Assembly: GCA_009760885.1 (NCBI GenBank)
Contig: CM019691.1
Location: 28,870,814 to 28,934,813 of the forward strand
Origin: Achatina immaculata
Lineage: Eukaryota; Mollusca; Gastropoda; Stylommatophora; Achatinidae
Reading direction: 5' to 3'
Length of the DNA stretch: 64,000 nt
In this document: in pieces, positions 44,699 through 56,284 of the stretch
How the letters are laid out: the number at the start of each line of letters is the position of its first letter
Numbering within the stretch: position 1 is the first letter of the stretch
Translations under genes and position numbers: made by a program
The notes under the pieces: model-generated
What the model was told of the DNA's origin: nothing
Databases searched by the model: none
What the model saw: the letters and a program-made list of their open reading frames with translations, nothing else

Positions 44699-46500
44699 GG
44701 ACACTTAACAGCCAAGCTAACTGAAAATAAAAAAAGAAAAAAAAAATAGATATAATGTTTTGAAGAAAATATGAGCATTTTATAAATGGCCTAAATTGAT
44801 GATCTGCTGCATGAAAGAGTAGCAAATGAAATGTATTTAAAAAAAAAAAACAAACTGAAAACAGTTCCTAAAACGCTGTTTTTTTACTAGTAGAATTTGG
44901 AAGCAGAAATGACCACCAGCTATATTAGTTCTTAAAGAAACAAGCCTATAGAAAGAGAATACAAAAACATATGATGTATTGCTAAGTGATGAAATGATGT
45001 TTTTGCCTTAACTTAGATTTGTCCATTTATGTATGTTTTAATCAGTCAGGATTTTGAATATTTAGTAATTTGGTTCATCATTACAGACAAAGCAGAGATC
45101 TAGGAATTGTTTCATAGGATTGTGCTGTCCAGTGTTCAGATGTGGTAGTTGGACAGGCTGTTTTATGTCCACCCAAGATATGATTGCTTTGTTTCCTTTA
45201 TGTTCAGAAACATAAAATAGGTCTTCATTACTGGCTTAGGCTAAGTGTCTAATTTTTTTACAATCAAAGTTTAAAGAAAAATTGTTAAGTAAACTAAACA
45301 ATAGTTTTCAAACCTTGAAAATGGCAGTTTGCATTCAGCATACACCGCTCTTGCCAAAGATGACTTCATATTAGTGTTAATGCCATATTTTAAAAGTTTT
45401 TGTGATCATGTAGGTCTATCAGCATTTGTTGTTTTGAGTAGGTCCATACATTTGTTCTTATCTTTAAAAGTAATGAACGTCTTGTGTAGTGTTAGTTTTA
45501 AATAGCATTTTCTACATCTTATGTGTTTGTTTATGCTTAAATTCTGAAGCTAAAATTATGGGGAGAAAATTACTGAAATTTTCAGAATGTCTTTTTTATG
45601 TTTTTTTCTATTTTTAGAAATTTGAAAGAAAAAAAACTGGACACATTCCATTGTTTTCTTGGAATGACCAAAATATTCTTCACATCATGTTCTATTTGAA
45701 TTATGTGAAATTTTTCTAACGTAACATTCAGGAGTTTGTTGCACTCATACGATTTCTTTTTGTTAACAGTTTGTTATGGTTGGTTGTTGAAAGCTAGTTA
45801 TAAATAAATAAATATATCATTTTAACCTTATCATGGTTGCATATGCTCTTGATAAGTATTAATTCTGTTGTGTCTGATTTTTTTTTTTCTGTTTGCACAC
45901 GCCTACTTTATGCTCATTCATAGTTTCTGTATGTGTGGAGCTGATATTTCAGGAGTACATCCTTCATACTCTTCTCTGTCAGTTTCTATGTGCATGGGAC
46001 CAGTTATTCAGAATAAAATATCCTTCATGCTCTTTTCTGTCATAGTTTCTACATGCATTAAGCTGATATTAAAACAACATATCCTTCAATCTTGTAACAG
46101 CCATTTCCAGTACACCTCATTTCTGCAGGCTGAGCCTCTCAAATGTTAGAGGCAGTAAAGGTTTGTGCCAGCAACTCTTTAGTGCTGGGTTAACAGGAAT
46201 GTACTGGTAACAGATCATCGGTCCAAAGGCTCTGCATGAACATTCCATTCATCATTGATATGACTACTTCATATTCAGTCTGATGTTAATATTACTATAA
46301 CTGTCAGTATGTGTTATCAGTGGAAGTACATTCAGTTCATCAACCTTTATTTTCTAGCAATTATAAACAAGAGGTATCTGAAAGATATTAGGAACACATG
46401 CAAAATCTGATTGCATTTACCTAATCATTTAGACTGAACTGTACTTGATGAAATGGCAAAGAAAAATACTATTGGCAACAGTTCCTGCTATAAAATAAGA
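44699..46500. other. Intergenic sequence between convergent genes
   Basis: AT-rich. AATAAATAAATA lies at 45802-45812. A loose repeat of about 65 bp with TTCATGCTCTT and TCATAGTTTCT occurs three times at about 45915-46090. No exon is seen. Confidence 0.45.
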
Positions 46501-46538
46501 ATTTGAAATAAAAACAAGTTGGATATACATGAAAAATA

Positions 46539-46544
46539 TTTATT
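46539..46544 (-). promoter_or_regulatory. Candidate polyadenylation signal for the minus-strand oxygenase gene
   Basis: TTTATT on the plus strand is AATAAA on the minus strand, about 680 bases after the stop codon. Confidence 0.45.
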
Positions 46545-47223
46545 GCATTGCACACATGAGACCTCAAACATAACGTACTTCAAATATAATTTCAATACAC
46601 AGCAAGATTTCCTGGATATATGCCAAATCATTACTTATGGCAACATATACACGATTTCATTTAACCACTATGTTAATAACAACACACAATTTGATGCAAC
46701 TAGTACATTACAGTATATAATATAATCAGCATGTTAATACCTGCATTTAAAGAGCACAGACAAATTCACATCATTTACAACAGTACATGTAATCCTCTTG
46801 TCAAATATACTGAGACCAAATAAATATTTGCATACAAAAAAGATGTGACATGAACTTGCTTCGACAACAACAAAACAAAAAACACACCGTTGTATTGTGT
46901 GAATACTCTCATGAAGATGGGAAATTTAGTGACTGCTGAAAACTCCAACTTAAGTATTTGCACTCTTCTCATAATCCAGTAAATTATTTAAGATTAGCTT
47001 TGAAAAACTGTAGGCAAAGCAGTTCAGGTCTGAGAAAGAAAAATGGAGCATTACTGAGAATGCAACCAAGGACTTTTGAACAATCACATTCTTGGGTTTT
47101 TCTCTCAAGGCTAAAGTGCTTTGCCTACAGTTTTTTCCAGGCTAATCCTGTCTACTTTGCTGTAAACAAACTGCTGTGCACAAGCCTAACTATTCTAAAA
47201 ACTGTCCCGTGATGGTATCAATC
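46545..47223 (-). other. Probable 3'UTR of the oxygenase gene
   Basis: Non-coding sequence following the TGA at 47224-47226 on the minus strand. It contains the inverted repeat at 47003-47135. Confidence 0.45.
47003..47135. repeat. Perfect 19-bp inverted repeat in the presumed 3'UTR
   Basis: AAAAACTGTAGGCAAAGCA at 47003-47021 is the exact reverse complement of 47117-47135, with a 95-base loop. It could form a stable hairpin in the transcript. Confidence 0.8.
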
Positions 47224-47407
47224 TCAGATTAAAGTAAGCCTGTTCTTATTGTATTCCAGCAATGGTTCATATGACCATTCATCATACCATCTGCAGCTGC
47301 CACTGTTATATTCATCACAGTTGACCATTGGCTGATCAGGATCTCTCTCAGGTAGATGTGGAGGTGTAGGTCGTCGTCCAAGAGAATAGAAAGTCTTGTA
47401 ATAGTAC
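47224..47407 (-). CDS. 2OG-Fe(II) oxygenase (prolyl-4-hydroxylase type), last exon
   Basis: The acceptor on the minus strand is ATCTGACAG; it enters in phase 2, completing a Trp codon, and ends in TGA at 47224-47226. Encodes YYYKTFYSLGRRPTPP, then RDPDQPMVNCDEYNSGSCRW and YDEWSYEPLLEYNKNRLTLI. The three Cys and the acidic/aromatic tail lie beyond the catalytic core. Confidence 0.88.
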
Positions 47408-47544
47408 CTGTCAGATTCAGACAGGTAACATATAAAAGAAGTGACAACTGCGGTAAAATTGGTACTAGCTTACAAAGGTAGACTGGGGTGGATGATTCAG
47501 TTTTACAAAAAAAAAAAAAAAACAACAGAAAGGATCAGGAGAGT

Positions 47545-48372
47545 GGAATGAGTGAATGACCTTTATTTTTAATGGGTAAAGAATTGGGCATGCAGTCCCG
47601 TCTTTCATTATGCCCTTCATCACTTCATCTTTCATTCTTCCTCCACACTCGATTTAATCTTATATCCTTCCCATGCCATTAAACGTCACATAGGGCTTGC
47701 AAGGTAGTTAGCTAATTTTTCCTGTCTTCGGCGAGCCTTTCAACCTCATCAAGGGATATTATGCCTATTAATTTGGCCTCTCATAACAATGTCCTCTTTA
47801 GAGTTTCACGTGGTCTGCCTCTTTTTCTCTGGCCTGTTGTGTTCCACTTGATAGCTTGTTTTGGGATTCTCTGAATGTTTCTTCTCATCATGTGACCAAC
47901 ATATGACATCTCCTTTTCCTGATCACCCATGAGTCAGGTTGTTCAGTCATCTGTCTTACCCCTGCATTGTTCTTGAATTTGTTCCACTTTATGCCAAGTA
48001 TTTTCCTTAGGCATTTGTTTTCAAAAGAGTCTAATTTCTTGTCTCTTTCTTTAGTTGTTTTCCAGCTTTCGCATGCATAAATGTGGGTGGATATTACATT
48101 TGAATTGAATAGTATTAACTTGGTTTTTGTGCTTATAACTTTTGAATGCCATATGTTCTCAAGATTCCTTAAGATTGATGCTGCTTCCTTTCTAGTGTCA
48201 CCATCCTGGTCAATGTAGCTGCCAAGGTATGCAAATTGATTGATTTCTTCAATATCTGTCCCTTCTATATGTATTTTTTCATTTTGATTAATAGGAAGTT
48301 TCATTATTTTTGTTTTGTCCTTGTTAATTTCAAGTCCTATTTTGCTCAATTCAATACAAGTATACAAAGTCT
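47545..48372 (-). mobile_element. LINE family C fragment
   Basis: The minus strand encodes INKDKTKIMKLPINQNEKIH, then EEINQFAYLGSYIDQDGDTR, YACESWKTTKERDKKLDSFE and KCLRKILGIKWN, followed by a decayed C-terminus. The 3' end near 47545-47620 contains AAAGAATTGGGCATGCAGTC on the plus strand. It aligns to 11319-12050. It lies in the last intron of the oxygenase gene. Confidence 0.85.
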
Positions 48373-49004
48373 ATTAGGAAAAGAAAAAAGTGGACACAAA
48401 AGAGTGGCAGAGAGTAAGATGAGCACATATACATGAAGAAGATAACAACAATCAAAACAGATCGCATCATTAGCACCAGTTGCCAAGCACTTCTGTTAAC
48501 AGGACCACTAGGAATACAAGACAAATTCTGTCACTGCAGTTTACTCTTGTTCCTCTGATGAATTAGAAAGCTCTGGAACAACACATTATTTTCCAGGCCA
48601 GCTGTTTCCATCCAGTGGGTGTTAATTCAAGAAAGCTGCATTTCAAATGCACCTGAGGTAAATGAGCCAAGATTTTTGTGCAATCAGCAAATGCCAAACT
48701 TTTTGAGCTGCTGAACCCTTGCCTCCCAGACTGCGTCCTTAATGTTCCAAAAACTTTCATTTAACCTCTTTGGCATTAATTCCATACATTATATGAGCCA
48801 AGTTTTTCCATGCTAAAATTGTCAGCCTGTATCATAGACAGCATTAACCCTGAATAACATTTTGGGATAGTACTGTGCTGCCATGAAGTGAATGAAATGA
48901 GCTCAAGCTTCTAAAAATAACTACAGAAACTCCTTAATTATAATTAATGACTGCCATCTAAGCAACGTTTTTGGCCTCTTTGTTTTCACTAGAAATGTAT
49001 CATT

Positions 49005-49365
49005 CATCATCATCAGGTGCCATACCGACTGGCATTGGCTATTATGCTTCTCCAGAGTACATGATCCTTCACGCAGGCTATTGGCTTAGTTGGTGATCTC
49101 CTCTCACACCATCTCGTCAGACTATCCAGTATCATTTCTCTTGGTCTTCCCCTTGCACTTCTTCCCTCTATTTTTCCTGTTGTTATAATATTTTCAATGC
49201 CCCCTCTTCTCATTGCATGTCCTGTAAAAGTACATTGTCTTTCTCTTATTTTTTTGACAAGATTTTTTGGTATCTCCAGCTCTTCTCAAACACTCTCCAT
49301 TAGTTATTTTTGCTGTCCAGGGAATTCACAACATTCTTCTAATAAACCACATTTCTGCTGCTTCC
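49005..49365 (-). mobile_element. LINE family D, 3' fragment
   Basis: Matches the 3' end of 10201-11305: KIEGRSARGRPREMILDSLT and VLWRSIIANASRYGT on the minus strand, with a CATCATCAT tail at 49005-49015. An exact 11-base duplication, AATGTATCATT, flanks it (48994-49004 and 49366-49376). Confidence 0.88.
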
Positions 49366-49499
49366 AATGTATCATTAAAGAGGTTAAATGCTTCTGATGC
49401 CTCTTTGTCCCCTCTTCTCTTGTGCCTTCCAGAATCCTTCACCACCCCCTGGGGAACTGCATGCCAATTTTTTGGAACCACTGGTCTGCATTATCATAA

Positions 49500-49757
49500 A
49501 TTTACAACTAAATATTATCTGTGTAATGGTAAAGGTAAAATCCCAGTTTCCACGCCACTAAGGAGGGATACAGTGTTAGGCCTGTATTTCCAAGACCAAT
49601 CAGTTCACGAAAGTTTGATGCGATCAGTATTAGGCCTGGCCACACTTACTTTCCCAGATTTCTCTGGTGCCCATTTTTAGAGGCTGGGTGGACCCTGGGC
49701 CTTTTTTTTTTTGGCGTGGACCAGAAAAAAATCCCACCACTGGGACTTGAATGTAAA
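49500..49757 (-). mobile_element. SINE-1, minus strand
   Basis: Read on the minus strand, it begins with a B-box-like CATTCAAGTCCCAG and GTGGGATTTTTTTCTGG, then the body with CCAGAGAAATCTGGGAAAGT and CAGGCCTAACACTGTATCCC. Its head ends only about 40 bases from the donor of exon 49796-49934. Confidence 0.72.
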
Positions 49758-49795
49758 TATCAAACATTTCCTCTATCCCAAAATAACAATATTAC

Positions 49796-49934
49796 CATCG
49801 AATGAGTATGTATTTAGATCCTTTCTTGACCACGGAAGCAACATGTTTGGAGTGCTCCTCACAGACTCCATCTGGACTCATGTTGTTCCACACAAGTGCC
49901 CTGCCCTTCTTTGGCCTCACCCATATGCCTAGTT
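49796..49934 (-). CDS. 2OG-Fe(II) oxygenase, exon with the second catalytic His
   Basis: The acceptor on the minus strand is TTCCATTTCAG and the donor GATG/GTAATA; phase 1 in, phase 2 out. Encodes LGIWVRPKKGRALVWNNMSP, then EEHSKHVASVVKKGSKYILI. The His of SKH is the distal iron ligand and the Lys of GSK the predicted 2-oxoglutarate anchor, as in prolyl 4-hydroxylases. A 1-kb palindromic element lies only about 30 bases upstream of the acceptor. Confidence 0.9.
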
Positions 49935-49963
49935 CTGAAATGGAAGGACAGGCTGATATAATA

Positions 49964-50980
49964 GAATGTATAAAATTGGAAAAAAGTAGGAGCAGCTTTA
50001 TTACTTAACGATTACAAAGTTGTGACGTTTCGGCGTGAGCCTTAATCATACAAAAACATACAGGACGAAGAAATAGGGAGAGGAGATAAAGTATAGATTT
50101 ACATGAATACTGTAAAAAAAAAAAAAAAGTACTTAGCTGTAAATAAGGTGTGGCTTGTCTGGCGGTGTGTGTCAGGAATGGATCTGGTAGGACGTGGAAA
50201 TTGTTTAAATAGAGACCTGTGACATGTGGTCGGTGGGTTGTAACTGGGAGTGGTGGATGGGGAACCGGGGAGGGGAGAGAGAGTGACGCACTACTGGCCT
50301 AGCTAGGAGAATTTGAAACAGGTGATTGGGGAAGAGGTGTTGCAGAGAAGAGGGGTTGCTGAGAAAATAGCGGGGTTGCAGAGTGATGCTGTGAGGAAGT
50401 TTGAAAAGTTAAAAGGGGTGGATTTACTAAACACTGCAGTAAAGCTGTGATACTAGAATCCACCCCTTTTTACTTTTCAAACTTCCTCACAGCATCACTC
50501 TGCAACCCCGCTATTTTCTCAGCAACCCCTCTTCTCCGCAACACCTCTTCCCCAATCACCTGTTTCAAATTCTCCTAGCTAGGCCAGTAGTGCGTCACTC
50601 TCTCTCCCCTCCCCGGTTCCCCATCCACCACTCCCAGTTACAACCCACCGACCACATGTCACAGGTCTCTATTTAAACAATTTCCACGTCCTACCAGATC
50701 CATTCCTGACACACACCGCCAGACAAGCCACACCTTATTTACAGCTAAGTACTTTTTTTTTTTTTTACAGTATTCATGTAAATCTATACTTTATCTCCTC
50801 TCCCTATTTCTTCGTCCTGTATGTTTTTGTATGATTAAGGCTCACGCCGAAACGTCACAACTTTGTAATCGTTAAGTAATAAAGCTGCTCCTACTTTTTT
50901 CCAATTTTATACATTCTAGTATCACAGCTTTACTGCAGTGTTTAGTGTATAGTTGTATACTTATACACCAATTATTGTGT
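49964..50980. mobile_element. 1-kb near-perfect palindromic element with 14-bp target duplication
   Basis: Left arm 49962-50422 and right arm 50459-50918 are inverted copies with only a few differences over about 460 bases. A 31-base segment next to the centre (50426-50456) recurs inverted beyond the right arm (50916-50946). AGGCTGATATAATA occurs directly at both borders (49950-49963 and 50981-50994). The right arm contains ATGATTAAGGCTCACGCCGA then AAC, resembling a damaged hammerhead ribozyme core as found in Penelope-like elements. No coding region was found. A diverged single-copy relative lies at 56285-56520. Confidence 0.85.
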
Positions 50981-51126
50981 AGGCTGATATAATAATTCTC
51001 AAATACTAAGGTTTAAAAAATCTGTCACCATACATTTAGAAGTAAAAGAAAGCTGTATATGTTCGCCAAAAGATAGGCATGTGTGATGAGAAGAAAGAAA
51101 ACACAATAAAAGGAAACACACAAAAA

Positions 51127-51310
51127 AATGTAATTCCATCATGCCACATGGTGTCCATCACCATCATGTGCCATGCCTTGAGGCATCTGCAACCATGTCT
51201 CTCCACAGTTTCCAATCTTTCATGTTTTCCATCAGTTCTGTTGTGCTTCTCTCATGATATTTTGTCAAGCCACCTAAGACTGTCTCTTTTGGTCTATGTC
51301 TAATATGGTG
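51127..51310 (-). mobile_element. RTE-like LINE 3' fragment
   Basis: Minus-strand frames give KRDSLRWLDKIS, then MENMKDWKLWRDMVADASRH, the usual end of such LINE ORFs, with an ATGATGG-type tail at about 51150-51165. Related to family D but not identical. Confidence 0.65.
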
Positions 51311-51505
51311 TTAGTGACCATATTTTCCTTGACCTGATGGCACATTAGGTGATATAGTCAGCATCATGCCTGACTGCCTTTCCTCCCTCAGCCCCATCAG
51401 AGAGCCTGACACCCATATCTGGGAGACTGGGACACCTTTGGCCAAGCCTCTGCACTTTACACACTACGATATTCAGGCACTCAAAAGGAAACAAGACAAG
51501 TTTAA

Positions 51506-52178
51506 CTCTTTCCATGTCTCAGGAAGAAACGCGGACATTCAGTTGGTACTGGAGTAAAAGCACGGGTCTTGATATGTACAGGGGGTATATTTGTAAAATT
51601 GAATGAAAACAGTATTTCCATGTACTTATTATGTTTCAAAATATAACTAAATGAATGAAGATTTCATAAATGCAGAATTTTTTTAGGAAAAAAAAGAAGT
51701 AATGTGATGTTTTTAGACAATGATTATGTCAAACTTACCACCGGCTAGGTCTAGATGTACAGTATTTACCTTCTGGGATGCCTAGATCTACCTGTCAGTC
51801 TCGTATTGTGATTCTATGTTGCATTATTGCCAAAATAATGTCTGAAATAACCTAACTACTTTTCCAGTCATCTAATATGTCTAGATCTACTTGGGATACA
51901 TTCAAGAACAGTGTCTGGTCACAGGCCATGTCCATACCCCTATCTACATCACCAAAAATTGAAATTTCTCGATGTTTATTTTCTCGCTCGACATCACTTG
52001 TAACTAAGCACTCTTTTGCCACTTTGAAAAGTGTCACCGGACATGCGCACGAAATGTGTACAATCTAAACGTTACACCGGTTTTTTTAATGAAACAAACC
52101 AAGCGTCAAATCTTTGACGACTGGCGTCCACGTGAGAAACCGGAAGCATCAGATATCTGATGACAGGCACAGAAAGAG
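51506..52178 (+). mobile_element. piggyBac-like MITE, copy 2
   Basis: TTAA on both sides (51502-51505 and 52179-52182), with ends CTCTTTCCATG and GCACAGAAAGAG, slightly decayed. The interior aligns end to end with copy 1 (for example AAAAGCACGGGTCTTGATAT). In an intron of the oxygenase gene. Confidence 0.78.
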
Positions 52179-52189
52179 TTAAGTAAATA

Positions 52190-52910
52190 ACATTCTTCTG
52201 GATATAACAGGCGGGAAAGGGGGGTGTGTGTGAAGACACTGTCTAATCAGGCAATCACCAACCCATGGCTGATATGCTAGTGTCAGGGTTAGCAAACCAT
52301 AGCTGACCATGACCCTGTCCCACCTCTTCACTGGTACCCCAGTAACAGGCATAAACCTGGCTAACAGGGCAGGGATCGCCACAGTTCCCATGGTGGTGGA
52401 GTCTGTTAAAGAAGAACTGCACACCCCCTGCTTTTTAGCTGTACTCCGGGACCAAAAAAGTACCCACCATAACCCACTCCCACGCCGATACGATGCTGTT
52501 CCTCAACACCTCTACAGCATTGGCTGCAAAGAACACCATCTCGCAGTTACAGGGAGATAGCATAATACAAGGCAAGATACAACAGGCTGAATTTTTAAAT
52601 TTCAGCACTGGCAAATCTAAACTGGACAAGATCCTATACTGCCTCCTCAAGGTGTTCTTGGAAATAAAGAAGTGTTCCTAGATCCTAATTAATGAGAAAC
52701 CGATCAACACCAACACCTTTGTGTTGTAGAGGAACCAGGGAAGAAACCTAAGGTCCACTCAGGAAATAGGTCATAGTATCCCCATGCTACCCCAAGTCAA
52801 TATCTTTGTATGTAAAGATCTTTATGATAGACCGGCTACAAAGAACAGAAATTTCCACTCACAAGGCAATCAACAACTAGCCAAGCCTATGGCATAATGT
52901 GAAAAAAAAA
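52190..52910 (+). repeat. Unclassified repeat with decayed coding look, longer copy
   Basis: Related to 12440-12790. Frames include LFTGTPVTGINLANRAGIAT, VPMVVESVKEELHT, FLNTSTALAAKNTISQLQGD and KLDKILYCLLKVFLEIKKC. I do not recognise the family. Confidence 0.45.
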
Positions 52911-53053
52911 AAAGTGTGGTGCAGCTCTTTTCACCCACCATAATGGGCTCTAATGGCATCACAACTGCTACAGCTGAAGTCCATAAAGCTACATAACAGT
53001 AACACTTGGGTCTTACAGAATGTGTGTGTGTGTCTCCTTCACATATCCCTTAC

Positions 53054-53167
53054 CTGGGAATGTGGTTTCTCCTCCCTCTTCAACATTGCTCAGATACATA
53101 AGAACACTAACCACACGGTCTCTCTCATCCTTCCCTCCTAAAGTACAGTCAGTATGTTCCTTGTATG
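53054..53167 (-). CDS. 2OG-Fe(II) oxygenase, exon with the HxD motif
   Basis: The acceptor on the minus strand is TATCTTCTCAG and the donor CCAG/GTAAGG; phase 1 at both ends. Encodes YKEHTDCTLGGKDERDR, then VSVLMYLSNVEEGGETTFP. HTD is the first two iron ligands, and GGETTFP is the conserved strand of the P4H fold. Confidence 0.92.
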
Positions 53168-53314
53168 CTGAGAAGATAAATACACCATATAATATACAAA
53201 AAAATAAGTATACTAAGCTAACATACTATTAACATAGTAAAAAATAAATATGCTGGTTTAATATGCCATATAATTATCACATAATAGCTATCTTACATCT
53301 TACAATCTTACTGT

Positions 53315-53500
53315 GCCATCATGCGTCGCACACGACTCACAGCGTACCTCGAATAGTCTCGGTGAGCTTCTCAATCTCATCAATGGGTCTGATCAAATCA
53401 TCTTAGCGTCTTTTGTCAGACCATTTGCTGCACATTCATTTCTCTTTTCTCTGCTTTAGTCTTGAATTCATTCCATTATAAAATAGCTATGCCAAGTTAA
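53315..53500 (-). mobile_element. LINE family C 3' fragment
   Basis: GGTGAGCTTCTCAATCTCAT then CAATGGG parallels the GGCGAGCCTTTCAACCTCAT of the copy at 47545-48372. Poorly preserved. Confidence 0.5.
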
Positions 53501-53618
53501 TATATTATGTAATTAATACATTACAAATTAAGTCAAGTACATTTTTTTTCTGAATCTGAATCTCTTTGGTTATAAGCGATCTGAGTAGTTTTGGCATAAA
53601 TAAGTAGTCAGGTACTAA

Positions 53619-54290
53619 CTCTTCCCGTGCCTGGTTTGTCCAGTTTTTGCCAAGGTCCCTATAGGGACTCTAGTTTCATTTCATTCGAAACCCGGTGTAA
53701 CTTTTGATTGTAAACAGTTTAGTACGCATGTCTAGTGACCCTTGTCACCAATTTGAAACCGTCATGATAGGGGTCAAAATACAGCGTTTCGATCGACAAA
53801 AATATCAGTTTTTGTGTGACTTCAGAGGCAAACATATCCCCCTATGACTAGACCACTGTTTGTGAAAGTACTCCAAGTAGATTTAGACTATTAGATGGAC
53901 TGGAGAAGTAGTTAGAAGGTTATTTCAGGCATTATTTTAGTGAACATGCAACATAACATGCAACACATGACGAGATCGGATAAAACAAAGTCGATCTACA
54001 CAATCGCCAGTCGATCGATGCTAGTCCTAGACCTAACCGATGGACAGTAATACACAATTTATCAGCTAAAATCATCGCACTACATCTTTTTTTTTCCCTA
54101 AAAAACCTCTTCATTTATGAAATCTTTTTACATTTACAGGTATTTTAATGCATAATACGTACACTTTTTAACGTGGAAATAATTTGTTAATTCACTTTTA
54201 CAACTATACCCCCATTGCATATCAAGACCCGCGTTTTTTTGTCTGGAACAGATCAGAATGTCCGCATTTTTTTCTGTGACACGGGAAGAG
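53619..54290 (-). mobile_element. piggyBac-like MITE, copy 3, inverted
   Basis: Left border CTAA (53615-53618), right border TTAA (54291-54294), ends CTCTTCCCGTGCC and CACGGGAAGAG. The interior aligns in reverse to copies 1 and 2 (for example ATATCAAGACCCGCG near 54220). Confidence 0.78.
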
Positions 54291-54294
54291 TTAA

Positions 54295-55474
54295 AGAACA
54301 ACTATTAAGGATTGAAAACTTTGCAGAAATTAAAGAAAGGACTTCATGCTAGATGTGGAACATGCACAATGAGCTTGTAAAAACCTATATATAAATAAAT
54401 TAAACTGTACCTTTCAGAACTGATCACTTGTGGCAGAACAACTTTTGCCAAAAAAAAAAAAAAAATAGCATCCAGGCACAAATGGTATAAAGTTTTTAAA
54501 AAAATGAAAAGGAAAAAATGGCACATGATGATGATACTTATCAATGTGCAGCCACAATCTCTGGACAGCTTTCTATAAATGAGAAAATAACTACTTGAAC
54601 CTGCGGCCAGACTGTTCAAACAGTTCTTGCACTAAACGTATCAGTTGATCATAACCTGTTATGTATGTGACAGTATATGTTACAGGTGTCAACCCCATAA
54701 CACTTCTGATGGCGACACCCATGATTTAATGCTCACATTATGTTTTGTTCAAGTGGGTTGCTCACTTGAGTGACTGGTCAGTCTGTGAAACAGACAACAT
54801 GGGACTGGCTAAGGTGGGAAAGGGGGGGGGGGTAAGCATGGACTGCTTGGAAGTGTTATTAAGTTGGGAGAGTACTTGACTGATGCTTGATCAATGCAGT
54901 TGTTATGTTTGTCATTGTCAGCTGTGGAGTTTTCTGAAAGCTTGGAACCTTGATACGTTTTGTCCTACTCTGTTGTCCTGTGACGTATGAATGGAAAGTT
55001 TACTATCAGTTCAATGGCCTGATTTATCAGAAGGCTGAGCTGAAGCTGTGTATTTTGACTTATCACTCAATGCACCTATCACTTATCAAGTTACCATCAT
55101 CATCTGGTTCCACCCATTAAATGTCTAGTACGTACCATCAGCACTGGACTTGGTTATTAGTTGCAACTCATGATGTCATGGCAAAGTGTGAAAGATACGT
55201 GGGTATTTGTCTCAACAGAGACTATCAATTCAGAGGAGTTTACCAATGCTGAGTAAGGTTGCCAGTACTGACCTTCAGCAGAGGATTTGGTCACACAGAC
55301 ATACTGACATAATTTTAACTTACAACTTCATGAATGCACTGACAATGGATGTTTTATGCATTTTGCAAATCTGACCACCAGTTGACAAGAAATTACTTAT
55401 CTTCCTGAGTTTTGTTCTAGAGTCTGAGGGGAAGATGTCATCATTTTATAAACAGGATGAAGCTAACTCTTTAC
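54295..55474. other. Intron of the oxygenase gene, nothing recognised
   Basis: No repeat or exon identified; a G-run lies at 54823-54832. Confidence 0.4.
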
Positions 55475-55562
55475 CTTTTCCTTCAGGGTAGGATGTTATC
55501 TGGAATTTTCCGCCACTGGCAGGATCAAGACCCATAGCATCTCTGATCCGGTAAGCTACAAC
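55475..55562 (-). CDS. 2OG-Fe(II) oxygenase, exon 4 of those seen
   Basis: The acceptor is AATATTTGCAG and the donor AAAAG/GTAAAG; phase 0 in, phase 1 out. Encodes VVAYRIRDAMGLDPASGGKF then QITSYPEGK, the start of the catalytic double-stranded beta-helix that leads into the HTD exon. Confidence 0.9.
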
Positions 55563-56280
55563 CTGCAAATATTAAAAAAAAAAAAAAAAATGACGTGAAA
55601 CTTACAACGCTGATTCACTTTCATTCAACTCTGATGTGTTGAAGCTGTGGTGTGGAAAAAAAAACAATACAAAATACCAAGCTGCTGAAGAAATTCATGC
55701 AGCAGCTATTTCCTTTGTATCAGAAGAGAGACACAACTAACTCTATGACCAGATGCTTGTATAATTTAGAAGTGATATTATAGCCTATGTACCTTTTACA
55801 GAACGTCCACATCCCTAAACTACACTCTGCTCTGACGGAAAAACCTTGACTTATAAACTCTGGTCCTTTTCAGAAGCTGCAGGAAATAACATAGTTCACT
55901 CAAGACATAATACTAACACCTTTCATTCCAGAAGATGGGTCTTGAAGCTGTTGATGTTAGATTCTGTATGCTCTATTGAGCATCTTCTTGCTGAATAGCC
56001 CTTCTCATGGCTGAATATGCTGGACTTGCACTGTCACCCACGGTGACAACATGCAATGTTTGTGTTTGAAGGCCCTGGTTTTCTTGTGTTTGCATGCGTA
56101 TCTTGCTTGGCCTGCAAAGCTGGAATAGAGCTAGTGCCTTGCCCATATTGCACTAACGACTGCTATAGAGGAAAGACAAGGTCAATACATCTGAAAAATT
56201 AGCAGAGATTCTGGGGATGTCAAATGGTGGAAAGGCTAACGAACCTTACCGTCGACTGCTTTCTTGTTTTTAAAACAAAA
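55563..56280. other. Intron of the oxygenase gene, nothing recognised
   Basis: Moderately complex sequence without open frames or repeats I can name. Confidence 0.4.
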
Positions 56281-56284
56281 GTAG

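Noticed and set aside
51366..51557. 63-codon open frame after the LINE 3' fragment
   Set aside because: It runs into the TTAA border and end of MITE copy 2; no recognisable motif.
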